From: Ottowia beijingensis
Lineage (GTDB): Bacteria; Pseudomonadota; Gammaproteobacteria; Burkholderiales; Burkholderiaceae_C
Direction of reading: 5' to 3'
DNA length: 64,000 nucleotides
Assembly (NCBI RefSeq): GCF_013423955.1
Contig: NZ_JACCKX010000001.1
Location: forward strand, 1,798,001 to 1,862,000
Positions 9,224-20,465 of the stretch are shown piece by piece. Every line of letters begins with the position of its first letter. Positions within the stretch are counted from its first letter, which is position 1. The notes below the pieces were generated by a model. That model was given only the letters and a program-made list of their open reading frames with translations, was not told the origin of the DNA and did no database searches. The position numbers and the translations under genes were made by a program.

Positions 9224-10813
9224 TCAGCGCCGCTTCATCTCGTCCAGCTGCTGCTGCTTCAGCGCGGCCTGCGCCGCGCGCAGCCGCGTGTCGACGATGC
9301 TGGCCTCGATCAGGTCGGCGTTGTCGCCCGGCTGCCGGCGCGAGAAGTCCTGCGCGGCGCGCCAGCGGTCCACGGCGCCGGCGTAGTCCATGTGCGCCAT
9401 CGGCACTTCGCCCTCGGCGCGCAGCGCGCGCAGTGTGCGGCCCGCCGCGCCGTGGGCCTGCGCCAGCGCCTGCCACGCGCCAGCATCGCGCGGGTGGTCG
9501 CTCACCCAGGTCTGCAGCGCGCCCGCCGCCTCGGTCGCCTGGCCGGTGCCGACCAGCGCCTGCGCGCGCAGCAGCAGCGCGGCGCGGCCGGCCTGGCCCT
9601 GCACGTCGGCGCTGGCCGGGCGCGGGGCGCCGCTCAGCAGCTTCAGCACCTGCGCCGGCTCGCCGGCCTGCAGGGCCAGCTCGGCCTGCAGCAGACGGGC
9701 CTGTTGCGCCGCCGGGCCATCGCCCGCCACGGCCAGCGCCAGCTGCGTGGCCAGCGCCTGCGCCTTGGGCAGATCGCGCAGCTGCGCCTGCGCCAGCGCG
9801 GCGGCGTACAGCGCGCCCGCACGCTGCGCCAGCGGGCGGCTGGCAAAGCCGGGTTGCGCCGGCTCGCCCGCCCAGGCGCGCAGCACGTCCACGCCGGGGC
9901 GGCTGAGGGCGCGCGCGCGGCCGGCCACCAGTGCCGCCTCCAGGTCCACCGGCGGCGCCTGGCGCGCCAGACTTTGCTGGCGCTGCTGCATGTCGGCGAT
10001 GCGCTGCGTGGTCAGCGGGTGGCTGCGCAGGTAGGGCCAGTCGCTGTTGTCGTTGATGCGCGAGGCGGCCTGCAGCTTCTCGAACATGCTGACGAAGCCC
10101 TGCCCCGCAAAGCCCGCCTGCGTCATCACGCCGTAGCCGATGCGGTCGGCCTCGCGCTCCATGTCGCGCGAGAAGTTCAGCTGCTGCTGGATCACCGCCG
10201 CCTGCCCGCCCACCGCCAGCGCCGCGCCGGCCTGCGGGTTCTTGCTGGCGGCAATGGCCCCCAGCACCATGGCCGCCAGCAGCAGCGGAGCCTGGCGGTC
10301 CTGCGCGCTCAGCAGGCGCGGAATGTGGCGCTGCGTTATGTGCACCAGCTCGTGCGCCAGCACCGAGGCCAGCTCGTCGCGCGAGGCCACCGCGCCCACC
10401 AGCCCCAGGTGCAGCCCGAAGTAGCCGCCCGGCAGCGCAAAGGCGTTGATGCTGCGGTCGCGCCCCAGCAGCACTGCCCAGGCGTAGCGCTCGTCCAGCT
10501 CGGGCGGCAGCTCGCCGCGCGCGCGCGCGCCGGCCAGCAGCGCGCGCCACAGGCCGTCCACGTATTCGCCGATCACCGGGTCGTCGATGTAGTCCGGGTC
10601 GCGGTACAGCTCGCGGATGATGGCGTCGCCCAGCTTGCGCTCTTCCAGCGTCGTCATCGCGCCCGCATCGCCCAGCGAGGGCAGGCCACTGCGTCCCACA
10701 GGCGCCGCGACATCGCCCTGCGCCCGCGCCTGCGACGCCAACAGCGCCAGGGCCAGCCAGCCGGTGGCGTGACGGCGGTTGAGACAGAGACAGCTACAGG
10801 TCAGGCGGTGCAT
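9224..10813 (-). CDS. bepA: BepA/YfgC-like M48 metalloprotease with TPR region
   Basis: This is a 529-aa periplasmic zinc protease of the BepA type, which in Escherichia coli controls quality of LptD and BAM-complex assembly. It has a signal peptide (MHRLTCSC.. ending SQARA), the zinc motif HELVH (in [16 protein letters not shown]), the third ligand in [16 protein letters not shown], and [13 protein letters not shown]. The C-terminal half is rich in Ala/Leu/Gln helices consistent with TPRs. The ATG at 10813 (complement) is used because the frame upstream overlaps moaC on the other strand. The gene is intact, and divergent from moaC with a 70-bp gap. Confidence 0.87.
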   Translation of the reverse strand: MHRLTCSCLCLNRRHATGWLALALLASQARAQGDVAAPVGRSGLPSLGDAGAMTTLEERKLGDAIIRELYRDPDYIDDPVIGEYVDGLWRALLAGARARGELPPELDERYAWAVLLGRDRSINAFALPGGYFGLHLGLVGAVASRDELASVLAHELVHITQRHIPRLLSAQDRQAPLLLAAMVLGAIAASKNPQAGAALAVGGQAAVIQQQLNFSRDMEREADRIGYGVMTQAGFAGQGFVSMFEKLQAASRINDNSDWPYLRSHPLTTQRIADMQQRQQSLARQAPPVDLEAALVAGRARALSRPGVDVLRAWAGEPAQPGFASRPLAQRAGALYAAALAQAQLRDLPKAQALATQLALAVAGDGPAAQQARLLQAELALQAGEPAQVLKLLSGAPRPASADVQGQAGRAALLLRAQALVGTGQATEAAGALQTWVSDHPRDAGAWQALAQAHGAAGRTLRALRAEGEVPMAHMDYAGAVDRWRAAQDFSRRQPGDNADLIEASIVDTRLRAAQAALKQQQLDEMKRR

Positions 10814-10883
10814 GGGCAGGCAGTCAGGCAGGAGGCTGCTGCGTATGATGCCCGCACCCGCACGACGTTCCCCGCCGTTACCC

Positions 10884-11389
10884 ATGAACACCCCTCCCAG
10901 CCCCTCACCCACTTCGACGCCCACGGCCAGGCCCACATGGTGGACGTGGGCGCCAAGCCTGCCACCCACCGCGTGGCCGTGGCCAGCGGCCGCATCGAGA
11001 TGCTGCCGGCCACGCTGGCGCTGATCGAATCCGGCACGGCGAAGAAGGGCGATGTGCTGGGCATCGCGCGCATCGCCGGCATCATGGCGGCCAAGAAGAC
11101 GAGCGATCTGATTCCGCTGTGCCACCCGCTGGCGCTGAGCCGAGTCGCTATTGATTTCGAAGCTGTCCGCGCCGATGCGGCGGGCGCCGATGCCGTCGTC
11201 TGCACCGCGACCGTGGAGACCACCGGCCCCACCGGCGTGGAGATGGAAGCCCTGACGGCCGTACAGATCGCCCTGCTCACCATCTACGACATGTGCAAGG
11301 CCGCGGATCGCGGCATGACCATCACCGGCGTGCGGCTGCTGGAAAAGCACGGGGGCAAGTCGGGAAGCTATGTCGCGACAGGCACTTAG
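10884..11389 (+). CDS. moaC: MoaC, cyclic pyranopterin monophosphate synthase (hybrid 3' end; frameshift near start)
   Basis: MoaC converts the MoaA product into cPMP in molybdenum-cofactor synthesis. Motifs are clear: [54 protein letters not shown] and [15 protein letters not shown]. The ATG at 10884 reads MNTPP, then the main frame is one base off ([16 protein letters not shown]), so one C seems missing in CCTCCCAG at about 10893. The last 122 bp, from 11268, are island-derived: the original 3' end lies at 48500-48615. The gene remains complete after integration, which is how site-specific elements keep an essential target working. Confidence 0.9.
11268..11301 (+). other. attL core: 34-bp direct repeat inside moaC
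   Basis: The bases from TCGCCCTGCTCACC to ATGTGCAAGGC at 11268-11301 are repeated exactly and in the same orientation at 48500-48533. They encode [11 protein letters not shown] of MoaC. With an integrase gene 190 bp downstream, this is the left attachment site of the island. Confidence 0.85.
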
Positions 11390-11435
11390 CCGTCAAAGCC
11401 TCCATCTCCACGCCGGTGGGGCCAGTGGTTCTCAC
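11388..11435. repeat. Inverted copy of an internal moaC segment
   Basis: Just after the moaC stop, the segment at about 11390-11433 matches the reverse complement of moaC 11215-11259 with about four mismatches (shared core TCCATCTCCACGCCGGTGGG). It makes a long inverted repeat spanning the attL core. Its mismatches to the local moaC suggest it came from another moaC allele, perhaps from an earlier integration event. Confidence 0.7.
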
Positions 11436-11461
11436 CCGTCACCAGAGCGCCAAAAAGGATT

Positions 11462-11480
11462 TTGTCCAACGCTTGTCCAA
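11462..11480. promoter_or_regulatory. Putative integrase arm-binding sites, left end (2 x TTGTCCAA)
   Basis: Two TTGTCCAA octamers at 11462-11469 and 11473-11480 lie 11 bp apart, one helical turn. The same octamer pair with the same 11-bp spacing occurs near the other end (48419 and 48430). Their position between the att core and the integrase start suggests arm-type binding sites. Confidence 0.6.
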
Positions 11481-11491
11481 GTGAGAAGCGC

Positions 11492-12477
11492 ATGGCATCG
11501 ATCAGGCAGCGTGCCGGCAAGTGGCAGGCACGCATCATTCGAAAGGGCTACCCTGAAGAAACGAAGACCTTCGACACGCGCACCCAAGCGCTGCGATGGG
11601 CGCGCGAAGTGGAAAGCGGCATGGACCGCCGGGTCCACCAGAGACACGGTGAGGTCGACGACTGGCTACTGCGGGAGCTGATGGCTCGCTACCTGAGGGA
11701 AGTCACTCCCACCAAGCGCGGCAGCAAGGATGAGGCTATTCGCATCCGCGCATTGCAGCGCTCGCGCCTCGCATCCTTCTCTCTGCATGCGTTGACCCCT
11801 TCCGATATCGCAGATTTTCGTGACCACCGCCTGACGAAGGTCGGCGCAGGCACCGTCATTCGTGATCTGGCCTTGCTGTCGGCCGTGGTCAACCACGCGA
11901 GGCGGGAATGGGGTGCGGCTGGGGCCAATCCCTTTGCTCTGGTGCGACGTCCGAGGGCGCCCGCAGGGCGCACCCGACTGCTCTCGGTGGATGAGCGCAA
12001 CAGGCTGCTCGATGAGCTCAAACCCGTAGGACGACGCAACCCCTGATGTACCCGCTGGTGATTCTGGCGTTGGAAACCGCTATGCGACGTGGCGAGCTGC
12101 TCGCACTTCGCTGGCGGCAGATCGACCTCGATCGCCAGGTCGCTTTTGTGGAAATCTCCAAGAATGGTGACTCTCGTGCTGTGCCACTGTCACGGCGTGC
12201 AGTCGAAGTACTGATGACTCTGGATCGACAGCCAGGCCAAGAACTGGTGTTTCCGATTGGAGCGCACGCACTTCATGCAGCTTTCAAGCGTGCCTGTTTG
12301 CGTGCCAAGCTGGAGGACTTCCATTTCCATGACCTTCGACACTGCGCCGCGACACACTTGTCGACGAAACTGAACAACGTGCTGGAGCTTTCAGCAGTCA
12401 CTGGCCACAGAACACTTCAGATGCTGAAGCGCTACTACCATCCAGACCCTTCTGCATTGGCAGCCAAGCTTGATTGA
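11492..12477 (+). CDS. Tyrosine-type site-specific integrase of the island, frameshifted
   Basis: This phage-type integrase recombines the element into moaC. The N-terminal part (11492-12046) has the SAM-like DNA-binding domain (TPTKRGSKDEAIRIRALQRS, ALTPSDIADFRDHRL). The catalytic part is one frame over (about 12046-12477) and shows the R of ETAMRRGELLALRW, H-x-x-R in HFHDLRHCAATHL, the H of GHRTLQML and the nucleophile in KRYYHPDP. The break is in CAACCCCTGATG at about 12042, where a fifth C would give NPLMYPLVILALETAMRRGE. Restored length is about 328 aa, usual for the family. It lies at the left end next to attL, as expected. Confidence 0.88.
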
Positions 12478-12510
12478 CGGCTTCTTTCATGCATGCTCCT
12501 AGTGTCGGAA

Positions 12511-12605
12511 TGAACCGCCCTGGACTTAGAGGAGTCTCCATTCTTTGAGAGGATGGTGCCATGAGAAGGTCAGTGAAGTATTCGCCCGAGGTACGCGAGC
12601 GCACC
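12511..12605 (+). mobile_element. Remnant end of the same IS3-family element found at 19172-20484
   Basis: The segment starts with a terminal inverted repeat, TGAACCGCCCTGGA, runs through AGAGGAGTCTCCATTCT and the ATGAGAAGGTCAGTGAAG start of orfA, and stops matching after about 14 codons. It is about 90 percent identical to the end of the full copy. It marks a past insertion, later deleted, between integrase and druE. Bases 12606-12801 hold no recognisable gene. Confidence 0.85.
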
Positions 12606-12801
12606 GCGTCCGGTCATTTATGGGACTCACTCTAGGCATGACTTCGACGACATCGGCTTCGTAAGCAAGTTCAGCGCCTTGCTGTCCGCTATCTCGGCGA
12701 TAGCGGCTTGCAGTCAAAGACTGTACTTCAGATGCCAGCTTGCGACTTGATATGGTCGTCGTACACACAATACCGAGGTCTGTATTCAGCCTGAACGACA
12801 T

Positions 12802-15800
12802 CTACAGAGTCTCTAGCCGCTCCACGAAAACCTGCGTCGGCAACTCATGCCCCTGAATGTCGAGTCTGAACTCCGCCAAAGTTTCGCCAAGGGTCGGCAC
12901 GGGGGCGCGCATGTCGAAAGACGCCAACATGGTATGCCGATGATGGTTCGCCATGGACCAATACGACCAGCCTTGATCGAGCCATACCACGAGCTGCCCA
13001 CCGCCCTGCAGATGTACGCTTAGTCGGCGTCCATGGATCAGATTTCGCCGATCTGTTGACTTGACCGAAGCCTCAATTCCACAGTATTTAAACGCCGCTT
13101 CAAGCGCCTGATCCCTCTGTTTGGTCAGACCCCAATCCGACCACCACGCACCTCTATTGCGCTGAGTTTTGCCCTCGTCTATCAGCATGGTGGCCACTTT
13201 GACTCGAACATCGGGCCATTCTCCTGTAGCTTGGAAATATGACTTAATTGCCGAAACTGCTTCGACCAGTAGAGCGCAGGCAATTGGTGTCGCCAGATAG
13301 CGATCTTCGTACTCGATCGCGGTCGGAACGGCGCCGCTTGGAAACAGCGTCGATATGTCCCCTCGACCAATGTACTTCCAGAAGCGCTCGCCGAAGCCAA
13401 GCCCTTTCCCATTCAGCTCGCTGCTGATTTCGAACGACTGGACGCCCGCGGCATCTGTGGCTGGCAGTGTGATGTCCTCACCCGAAAGGTGTGGGCCAAC
13501 TGTGGGCGCTGAGACGACGATGCCGTCTACCAACTGTCCCCAGTGGCGATCACTACTAGCACACTGCCGCTCGGTAGTAGCCCAAGTCGAATAGGTACGG
13601 TCGGAGCGCTCTATTGTTGCGATGCAGTAGCCATCCTTGGACAACGCCGGCGCAGTACCGGCAATCACTCTCACGGAACCTAGCGTCTCAAGGCTTCGAA
13701 GAACAGCTGCGTTCTCACGCGACAATTGCGTTAGATCACCTTTGGAGGCAACCAGGAACAGTTCTGTGTCATCCCTGACGGATAGTCTGTGCATCAATCG
13801 CCTCAAGGGCGACGCCGGCAAATCCCAATCGGCTGGACTTCCGTTCAAGTAAACAACCAGACGCTGAGCATCCCCACGATTCAACTCTCGCGAAATCGCT
13901 TCATCGATCGGCTGGAACTCCGGCTTGAAGCTGCGCCAAACAGTTGGCACCTGTCATCCAACGCCAGCGACGCGAGCCAATCATCGGACAAGAAGTTCAG
14001 TGCGGCTTGCCGGTCCAGTTCGTCAGCACGATACCTCGTATCAAAGGTCAGGAGACACATCTGACAAGCGCCTTCGCAGCCTGCTTCGCACTGAAGCTTG
14101 CTCCTAGCTATGCGCATGAGCCTGGGGAGTTCAGAAGCAACAAGGCTTGAGTAACCTGCCGAACGAACATCAAAGACTTGAATGACGCGCGCCTTGCGAT
14201 AGAAGTCGTCACGCAGCATCTTGGTGTCGCATCCCAGTTCAGTTTCCTCAACCCCAAGACTCTCAGCCACTGCTCTTCGCAAGGCTACCGCCAAGGTGTA
14301 GGCAACCGCCGAGTCCACCAAAGGCTGACCCTCTACATCGTTGAGCACAATCTCCAGAACGTCAGTCTTGTACTCACGACCAAACCGTATGCCGGCCTTG
14401 ATCTTGAAAGGGTTGTCACTGCCGCCACACATCCAACTGCCTGCAGTCTTGCCCCTCTCAAACGAGCATGCGGACGTTGGAAGACCTTGGGTATCCCATC
14501 GGGGTCTTCTTCGTTCCCCATGGGCGATGCGCGTCCACACTCTAAGCACAGGGCGTAACCTGATCGGTGTTTGCCGGATGAGTGATGAAACACCGAACCC
14601 TGCGGCGTGGCGCGAAAGCGCCCTAGTTCAGGTTTGGGCAGTGGAACCCAGCTTCCGGTTGCAGTGATCCATGGCATCTCGACAGGAACGTACTCTTGCA
14701 ATGTGATGTCGTTATGGGTCTCCGCGAAAATGTCCACGCTAAAGCCCGCTGGCTCTAGGTACTGGAGGTTGTACTGGACGCCATCTTCCAGCTCATGCGC
14801 GCACTCCGGACAAGTCTCGAGCTTTTTGCCAGCACGAAGGTGCCGCTAGCTCCGCACCGACCACATCGCCAAGCTTGTCGCAGGTTCTGCAACTCGCGTG
14901 CCTGATCCAGTGTTGCTGGCGCATGCCAGTTCAGCGTGATGCCTGCTGACTGATACACAAGGCCATCGATGACGACGCTTGCTCCTGGCGCGTACTCCCG
15001 CAGCGCCGTCACCGTGTCTCGACTGGGTAGCTCCCGCCGCTGGAACCTATTGTCCTCCCGGCCAGTCTCAGAATGTTCCCGCTGCCGCTGGATCTCGCGC
15101 GAATCTTTGTTGAGGGTCTCGAAAGTAGTGATATCTGTTGGGAAGCCGTAACCGGGCAACACACCACTCGTGGCCAGCTCACGGAGAAGGTATTCGCCCT
15201 TAAGGCGCTTGAACTGAACCTCAAGGGCACGCATGGGCACCTTGTCTTCAGCGTCCCTGGCGCGGAGCTCGGACATCTGCGCTTCGATAGCGTTCGTCTC
15301 TTCAATCCACCTCATCGCATGCCGCGCCACAGTAAGTCCAGCCTCTGCGACCAAAGCGGTTACGCTGCGACCTTCAAAGACCGTTCGTGCCGTCAGGGAC
15401 CGCACGCCAGTGCACAACTCGGAGTGCTTCGAGTGATCGAAGCACTCGCACCATGCGACGAAGCGCTCCTGGCGACTCTCGCCGCGAGGCAACATCCACC
15501 ACTCCAAAGTCAGCTTGTTGAGTTTTCCTCCCTGCTTTGCATGCGCAAGAAGTTTGCGAGCAGCATTGAGTTGATGTGGCGCTGCACGATCAAGGGGCTG
15601 GACAAGGAAATGCCGGGTGTTCTCAATCGCGTGGTGAAGGGCCACGCGGTGTTATGAAACACGTGCTGGTCGTGCGGGTTGTTTTTGCAGACGGTCAGTG
15701 CGATAGAGCGCGTTTCCGCCCTGCGGCCCGCTCGTCCAGCGCGCTGCAGATAGTTCGCCGGATGGGGAGGAACGTTATTCATCGCGACTATGTTGATGCC

Positions 15801-18800
15801 GCCGATATCCACGCCCATTTCCATGGTGGTCGAACAGCTCATCAAGTTAATCAGACCCTTCTTGAACAAAGCTTCATACTGTTCAAGGCGACTTCCGCTT
15901 TGCTGGGCAGAGTGCTCCACGGCCCGGAAGAACCCAGCACCTTCGATGATGCGCTCGTTCAGATCGGACCATGTTCCTTCGATCCGCGCCTCTTGCAACG
16001 CGGGGTGTTTTGCCAGCCATTCACGCGCGGCTTCAACGCGCTCATCGTCGCTCGCGAAATCTCGCACGATCACGTCGCAAACGGGGACTGTTATTGGGCG
16101 GCACTCCGTCAAGCCCTCGGTAGCAATATTCTGGGGCAGATAAGGAGTGACGCCGCGCAACGTGACATCCAGAACCCTGCGTGTGACGGGACAAAACCAC
16201 GCTTTAGTGATGTTCTGATAGGCAACATCAGACAAATCAAGATACCTACCCTGGTCGCCCCCGATCTGAAGCAAACCGGATGTCAAGGTCAAGTCCTCCC
16301 AGGCAGCCAGCAGCAGGGCATTGATACGATCACCTCCCGTAACTGACTGAGGATCAAGCTTCAATACATGGGCAAGAATTCTGACTAGGCGACTATTTCT
16401 CTTGCCCTTGGAAACTTTTGGCCATTTGATCAGCTTGTGCGTTTGCTTTTCAACGGAGGTCGGCGCCAGGATCTGCCTCGGGAACACTCGTTCTGCCCCC
16501 AACGTTGCCAGCTGGATGGAAGCTGTATTGCCCAATGCTGTCGAACGAAAAAGTCCAACGCAATTTTGAGAAAGGAGCGCCACTCGTCCAGGCTGAAGCC
16601 GGCTTGCTCGACAGCCACTCGCCTCGTCGTCACCTGGCCCAGCTTTGGGTACTGCACTGAAACTAAGCCAAGCGTTTCCAAACTGTTCTGACGTTTCGGG
16701 CGTCGACCGAACTCACGGCACAAGAGAATTCTCGCCAGTAGCTCAGAGCCCTTGCTACTCTTGAACGCCTGATCCGCATCCGCGTAGGCAGTGCGAATCC
16801 AGTGACTGATGTCAGCAGACTGCGACGACAGCCAAGCCACCATCTCTTCGTGCCCAACGGGCTTGCCTGCAGAGAGCTGAGCTAATTTTGATTCCTTTTC
16901 CTCGATCTGCGTCAGCAGCAAGGTCCGCAGCTGACCGTCTTCCTGAGGAACGAGTCGCCGGACCTGCTCAATCTCCGCTCTGAGGTTTTGCCTCTCACCG
17001 AGGGACGATGCCGTGTCTGACACAAGCTTTCGATATACCGCACCACGCAGTGCATTTCGCTCAGCGTCTTGCTGCAGCTTTGCTGCGATACGAGCCGTGC
17101 CCTGCCGGCTGTCTGTAAAGGTGATCATCCGCCTGCCTCTACGAGGCATGTCCAGCGGCGTGTCCCCATCCGGGCAATACTCCAGCAGTGTTGGAATCAC
17201 GGTGCCTAGATAGAAGGGTGCACCGAGTCTTGGTTTGCGAAACTGACGGGCTGGCATGTCATGGCCGCTACACTCCGGGCATCTCAGAACCAAGCTCTGA
17301 TCTTCGTCGGCCGAGACATCCTGGATGCAGACGGCAATGGCTTCTTCAGATGCTTCTGAAACGACCTCCATCGAGTCACGCTTGAGCAGCACGGAAGGCC
17401 TGGGCGTCAGACCGTTGCAGATCAGCACGTGTGTTCGATTCGAGGGTCCGTCCAAGATCCCTGTTTCCGAGCCCTCCTCCACCTCGTCGCTCGGCTCATC
17501 TGGATCTCGATCCAACATGAACTCGTCCGAATCTTCTTCAATCGGTACTGCCAGCCGCTGGCTCAAACCCGTCTGCACCAGATCGGCACTGAGAAACGTC
17601 TGATTGCAGTCATTGCACGAAACCAGCGGAAAGACTGGCACACCGCATGCGCAGTGTCTTCGTTCTTCCGTGTATACGGCGCCATAAGCCCAGTCGGGGT
17701 GGTCCAGTTCGGTGCTTCGCTTGGCATCGCACTGTGGATCTGGACACGCCCACATTCCATTCAATGTGTTGTGAAACACATGCATTCGGAGCGGAAGGAA
17801 TGGCTGGGCGGTTCGTCCTTCGCCCGCTACTGCACTCGTGAGGAGATCAAGCCACTTGAGTGGATCACGATAGTGCGCATCCGCTCCAGCGGACCCGAGC
17901 GCCGTCGCGACTTCCGACAGCAGCTGGAAATCACGGCCACCTTGTGTCGGTACAAACAACGACCTCAGGCGCCTGCCTATTGGATGAGCGGAGAGCCGCT
18001 TGTACAGGTCGTCGGAGCCCTGACTGGAATCCCGCAACGCATCGATTGTTTGGGCTACCCCTGTGTCCCCTGTGGTCTCAATTATTGGAATTTCCCTTTC
18101 ACCATAAACCACGGTCACCCGGTCTGAGCCGACTCCCGCCAAGCTTGCGAGGAACTCCTGCAGTTGCCGGCGGGCCGGTTCGTCGCTGGCCCCGATAGTG
18201 GCAGACGTAGCGACAAAGTGCACCTGGTCCGCAGATGTGCCAAAGGCGTGGAGTACGCGTCGGAGCAGTAAGGCCAGTTCGGCAGCCTGCGATCCAATGT
18301 AGTTATGAGCCTCGTCCAGAACGATCCAGCCCAACTTGCCCTTGGACTTCTCCAGAATCGGTGCATCCTGCGCTCGGACCAGCATGTACTCCAACATCGT
18401 TGGGTTCGTGACCAGGATCTCCGGTGGGCTGTCCCTCAAGGTCGCTCGGTCATGCACTTCATTCGGAGCGTCGCGATACCGATCAGCCTTCGCTTCCTCT
18501 GGCGTCATGCCGTTGTATAGGCAGAAGCGAAGATCGCCTCCAAAAGGTCCCGTCCATGCCCGCAGGCGCTCACGTTGCGACTGAATCAAGGCGTTGAGTG
18601 GATACAAGAAGATCGCCTGGACGCCAGCTCCCTTAGCTCCATCTGCTTTTCTCTGGGCAATGCTGCTCAGCACCGGAACCATGAAGCACTCGGTCTTGCC
18701 CGAGCCGGTGCCGCTGGTGACCATCACTGATTGGCATCCAGGCCCAAGGAGAGCGCACCAGGCCGCCAGTTGATGCGAGTAGGGCTTTGCATCTGCCGGG

Positions 18801-19093
18801 AACCGATAGTCCTTAGCTGACTCTCCCCAAGGCTTGTCCATGGCCTTCACGACATCGGGGTGCAACAGCTTGCCGGACAGCTGAGACATCGTTTCATCCG
18901 TCGTCTTCCAACCGAACGTCGCCTCGAATACAGGGTCAGCCAGAAAGCAGCCGGGCGCGCCATATCCCCGAGAAAACAATGACAACAGATGCCGACGCAA
19001 GGGCTCATTCGAGAAGCCGAGGATGCCCACGGTGGCTCGTGAGGCACGCGTGCTTAGCTCAGGAAGAAGTGACGAGAAGAACTCGGATTTCAT
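12802..19093 (-). CDS. druE: DruE-like large DUF1998 helicase (Druantia type III), multiply frameshifted
   Basis: The span encodes about 2,095 aa, the usual size of DruE, in six collinear frame segments on the minus strand (16430-19093, 15510-16583, to 14755, to about 14440, to 13950, then 12802). The N-terminal helicase has Walker A SVMVTSGTGSGKTECFMVP, DEAH in IVLDEAHNYIGSQAAEL and SAT in HFVATSATIGA. Motif VI is NYLQRAGRAGRRAETRS. A zinc-ribbon-like WRCGRCG..CPEC and the DUF1998/MZB cluster CEAGCEGACQMCLLTFDTRY follow. Breaks fall in G5 (about 16505), near 15535, in A5 (about 14828), in G4 (about 14445) and near 13945. Druantia uses DruE as its common core in anti-phage defence; how it works is not settled. 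DISARM DrmA/B-type helicases were the alternative, but no methylase or PLD gene is present. Confidence 0.75.
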
Positions 19094-19210
19094 GAGGTAG
19101 TGCGCAACTTGAAGTGGGCCGAGAAGAAACAGCCCTTGAGGTTGACCTAGACAGCGCGGCGAAGTCCTGTCTGAACCGCCCCGGTTTTCGTGGAGTCTCC
19201 TTGGCTTGAG

Positions 19211-20115
19211 TCAGACCGGTATGGTCTGCTGCTCAAGATCACGATAGTAGTTGGCCTCGAACTCCGCCGGTGGCAGGTAGTCGAGTGCGGCCATCAGCCG
19301 ATGGTGGTTGAACCAGGCCACCCATTCAAGCGTGGCCATCTCCACCGCCTCTGTCGTCTTCCAGGGTCCTTTGCGGTGGATGACCTCGGCCTTGTACAAG
19401 CCGTTGATGGTCTCGGCCAGCGCGTTGTCGTAGCTGTCGCCCCTGCTGCCCACCGAGGGTTCGATCCCCGCTTCGGCCAAGCGCTCGCTGTAGCGAATGC
19501 TGACGTACTGCGCACCCCTGTCGGAGTGATGAATGAGTTGCCCCCGCGCTCGCCTTGGCGGGCGTACAAGGCCTGCTCCAGCGCATCGAGCACGAAGTCG
19601 GTGGTCATCGAACTGCTGACACGCCAGCCCACGATGCGCCGGGCGAACACGTCAATGACGAAGGCCACGTACAGCCAACCCTGCCAGGTCGAGACGTACG
19701 TGAAGTCGGAAACCCACAGTTGGTTGGGCCGCTCGGCCTGGAACTGGCGGTTGACCCGATCCAGTGGGCACGGCGCCTTCGGATCACTGATCGTCGTACG
19801 CAACGCCTTGCCGCGCATGACCCCGCGCAGGCCCAGGCGTCCCATCAGGCGTTCGACGGTGCAGCGCGCCACCGTGATGCCCTCGCGCAGCATCTGGCGC
19901 CAGACCTTGCGCGCCCCATAAACGCCGTGATTGGCCTGCCAGATGCGTTGGATGTGGGGCATCAGGTGATCATCGCGCCTGGCGCGCTGACTTCGTCTAC
20001 TTGGCTCTCGCTGACGCTGAACATGCCGCCAGTAACCTGAAGGGGCAATCTGCAGCACCCGGCAGATCGACTCGACCCCATGGGCATGGCGGTGCTCATC
20101 GACGAGTGCGTACAT
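19211..20115 (-). CDS. IS3-family transposase OrfB (DDE integrase core), frameshifted
   Basis: OrfB is the rve-domain catalytic subunit. Visible DDE residues: Asp in LWVSDFTYVSTWQGW, Asp in IHHSDRGAQY and Glu in SYDNALAETINGLYKAEVI. The frame is lost at about 19545 in a GGGGG run and recovers in the next frame, which ends at 19211, so one G is probably missing. Its ATG at 20115 overlaps the orfA stop (TGATG). Confidence 0.88.
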
Positions 20116-20434
20116 CACTTCAGTCGGCGGTCGAGTTCCGCCTGGGCGAAAAAGCACTGGCCAGCTTCAGGATCTCGTTGGCCTTGCGCAGTTCCCGATT
20201 CTCTCGCTCCAGGTCCTTGATGCGCTGTGCTTCGGCCGTGGTGACTCCTTCGCGCTGGCCTGTGTCGCGTTCATGCCGGCGTACCCAACTGCGCAGCGTC
20301 TCAGCGGTGCAGCCGATCTTCACTGCTATCGATTCAATGGCAGCCCACTGCGAGGCGTATTCCGATTGATGCTCCATCACCATCCGCACAGCACGCTCGC
20401 GTACCTCGGGCGAATACTTCACTGACTTTCTCAT
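20115..20434 (-). CDS. IS3-family transposase OrfA (HTH, leucine-zipper)
   Basis: OrfA begins [19 protein letters not shown] and has the HTH_28-type segment [20 protein letters not shown] and the coiled-coil [20 protein letters not shown]. As written, the frame ends early with SPRRNSTAD at about 20120; the expected tail [12 protein letters not shown] is in the next frame and stops at 20115, implying one missing T in a TTTTT run at about 20148. Confidence 0.88.
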
Positions 20435-20465
20435 GACTCCATCCTCTCAGAGAATGGAGACTCCT

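Noticed and set aside
9008-11389. One 793-aa protein ending in MoaC
   Set aside because: Everything before about 10884 is antisense to the intact BepA-like gene and has no signature.
12526-12801. Minus-strand 91-aa frame after the integrase
   Set aside because: It overlaps the IS remnant and shows no family signature or ribosome-binding site.
12802-19093. DISARM (DrmA/DrmB) or Dpd assignment for the DUF1998 helicase
   Set aside because: No DNA methylase tied to it, no PLD gene and no deazapurine genes are adjacent; the partner gene looks like DruH.
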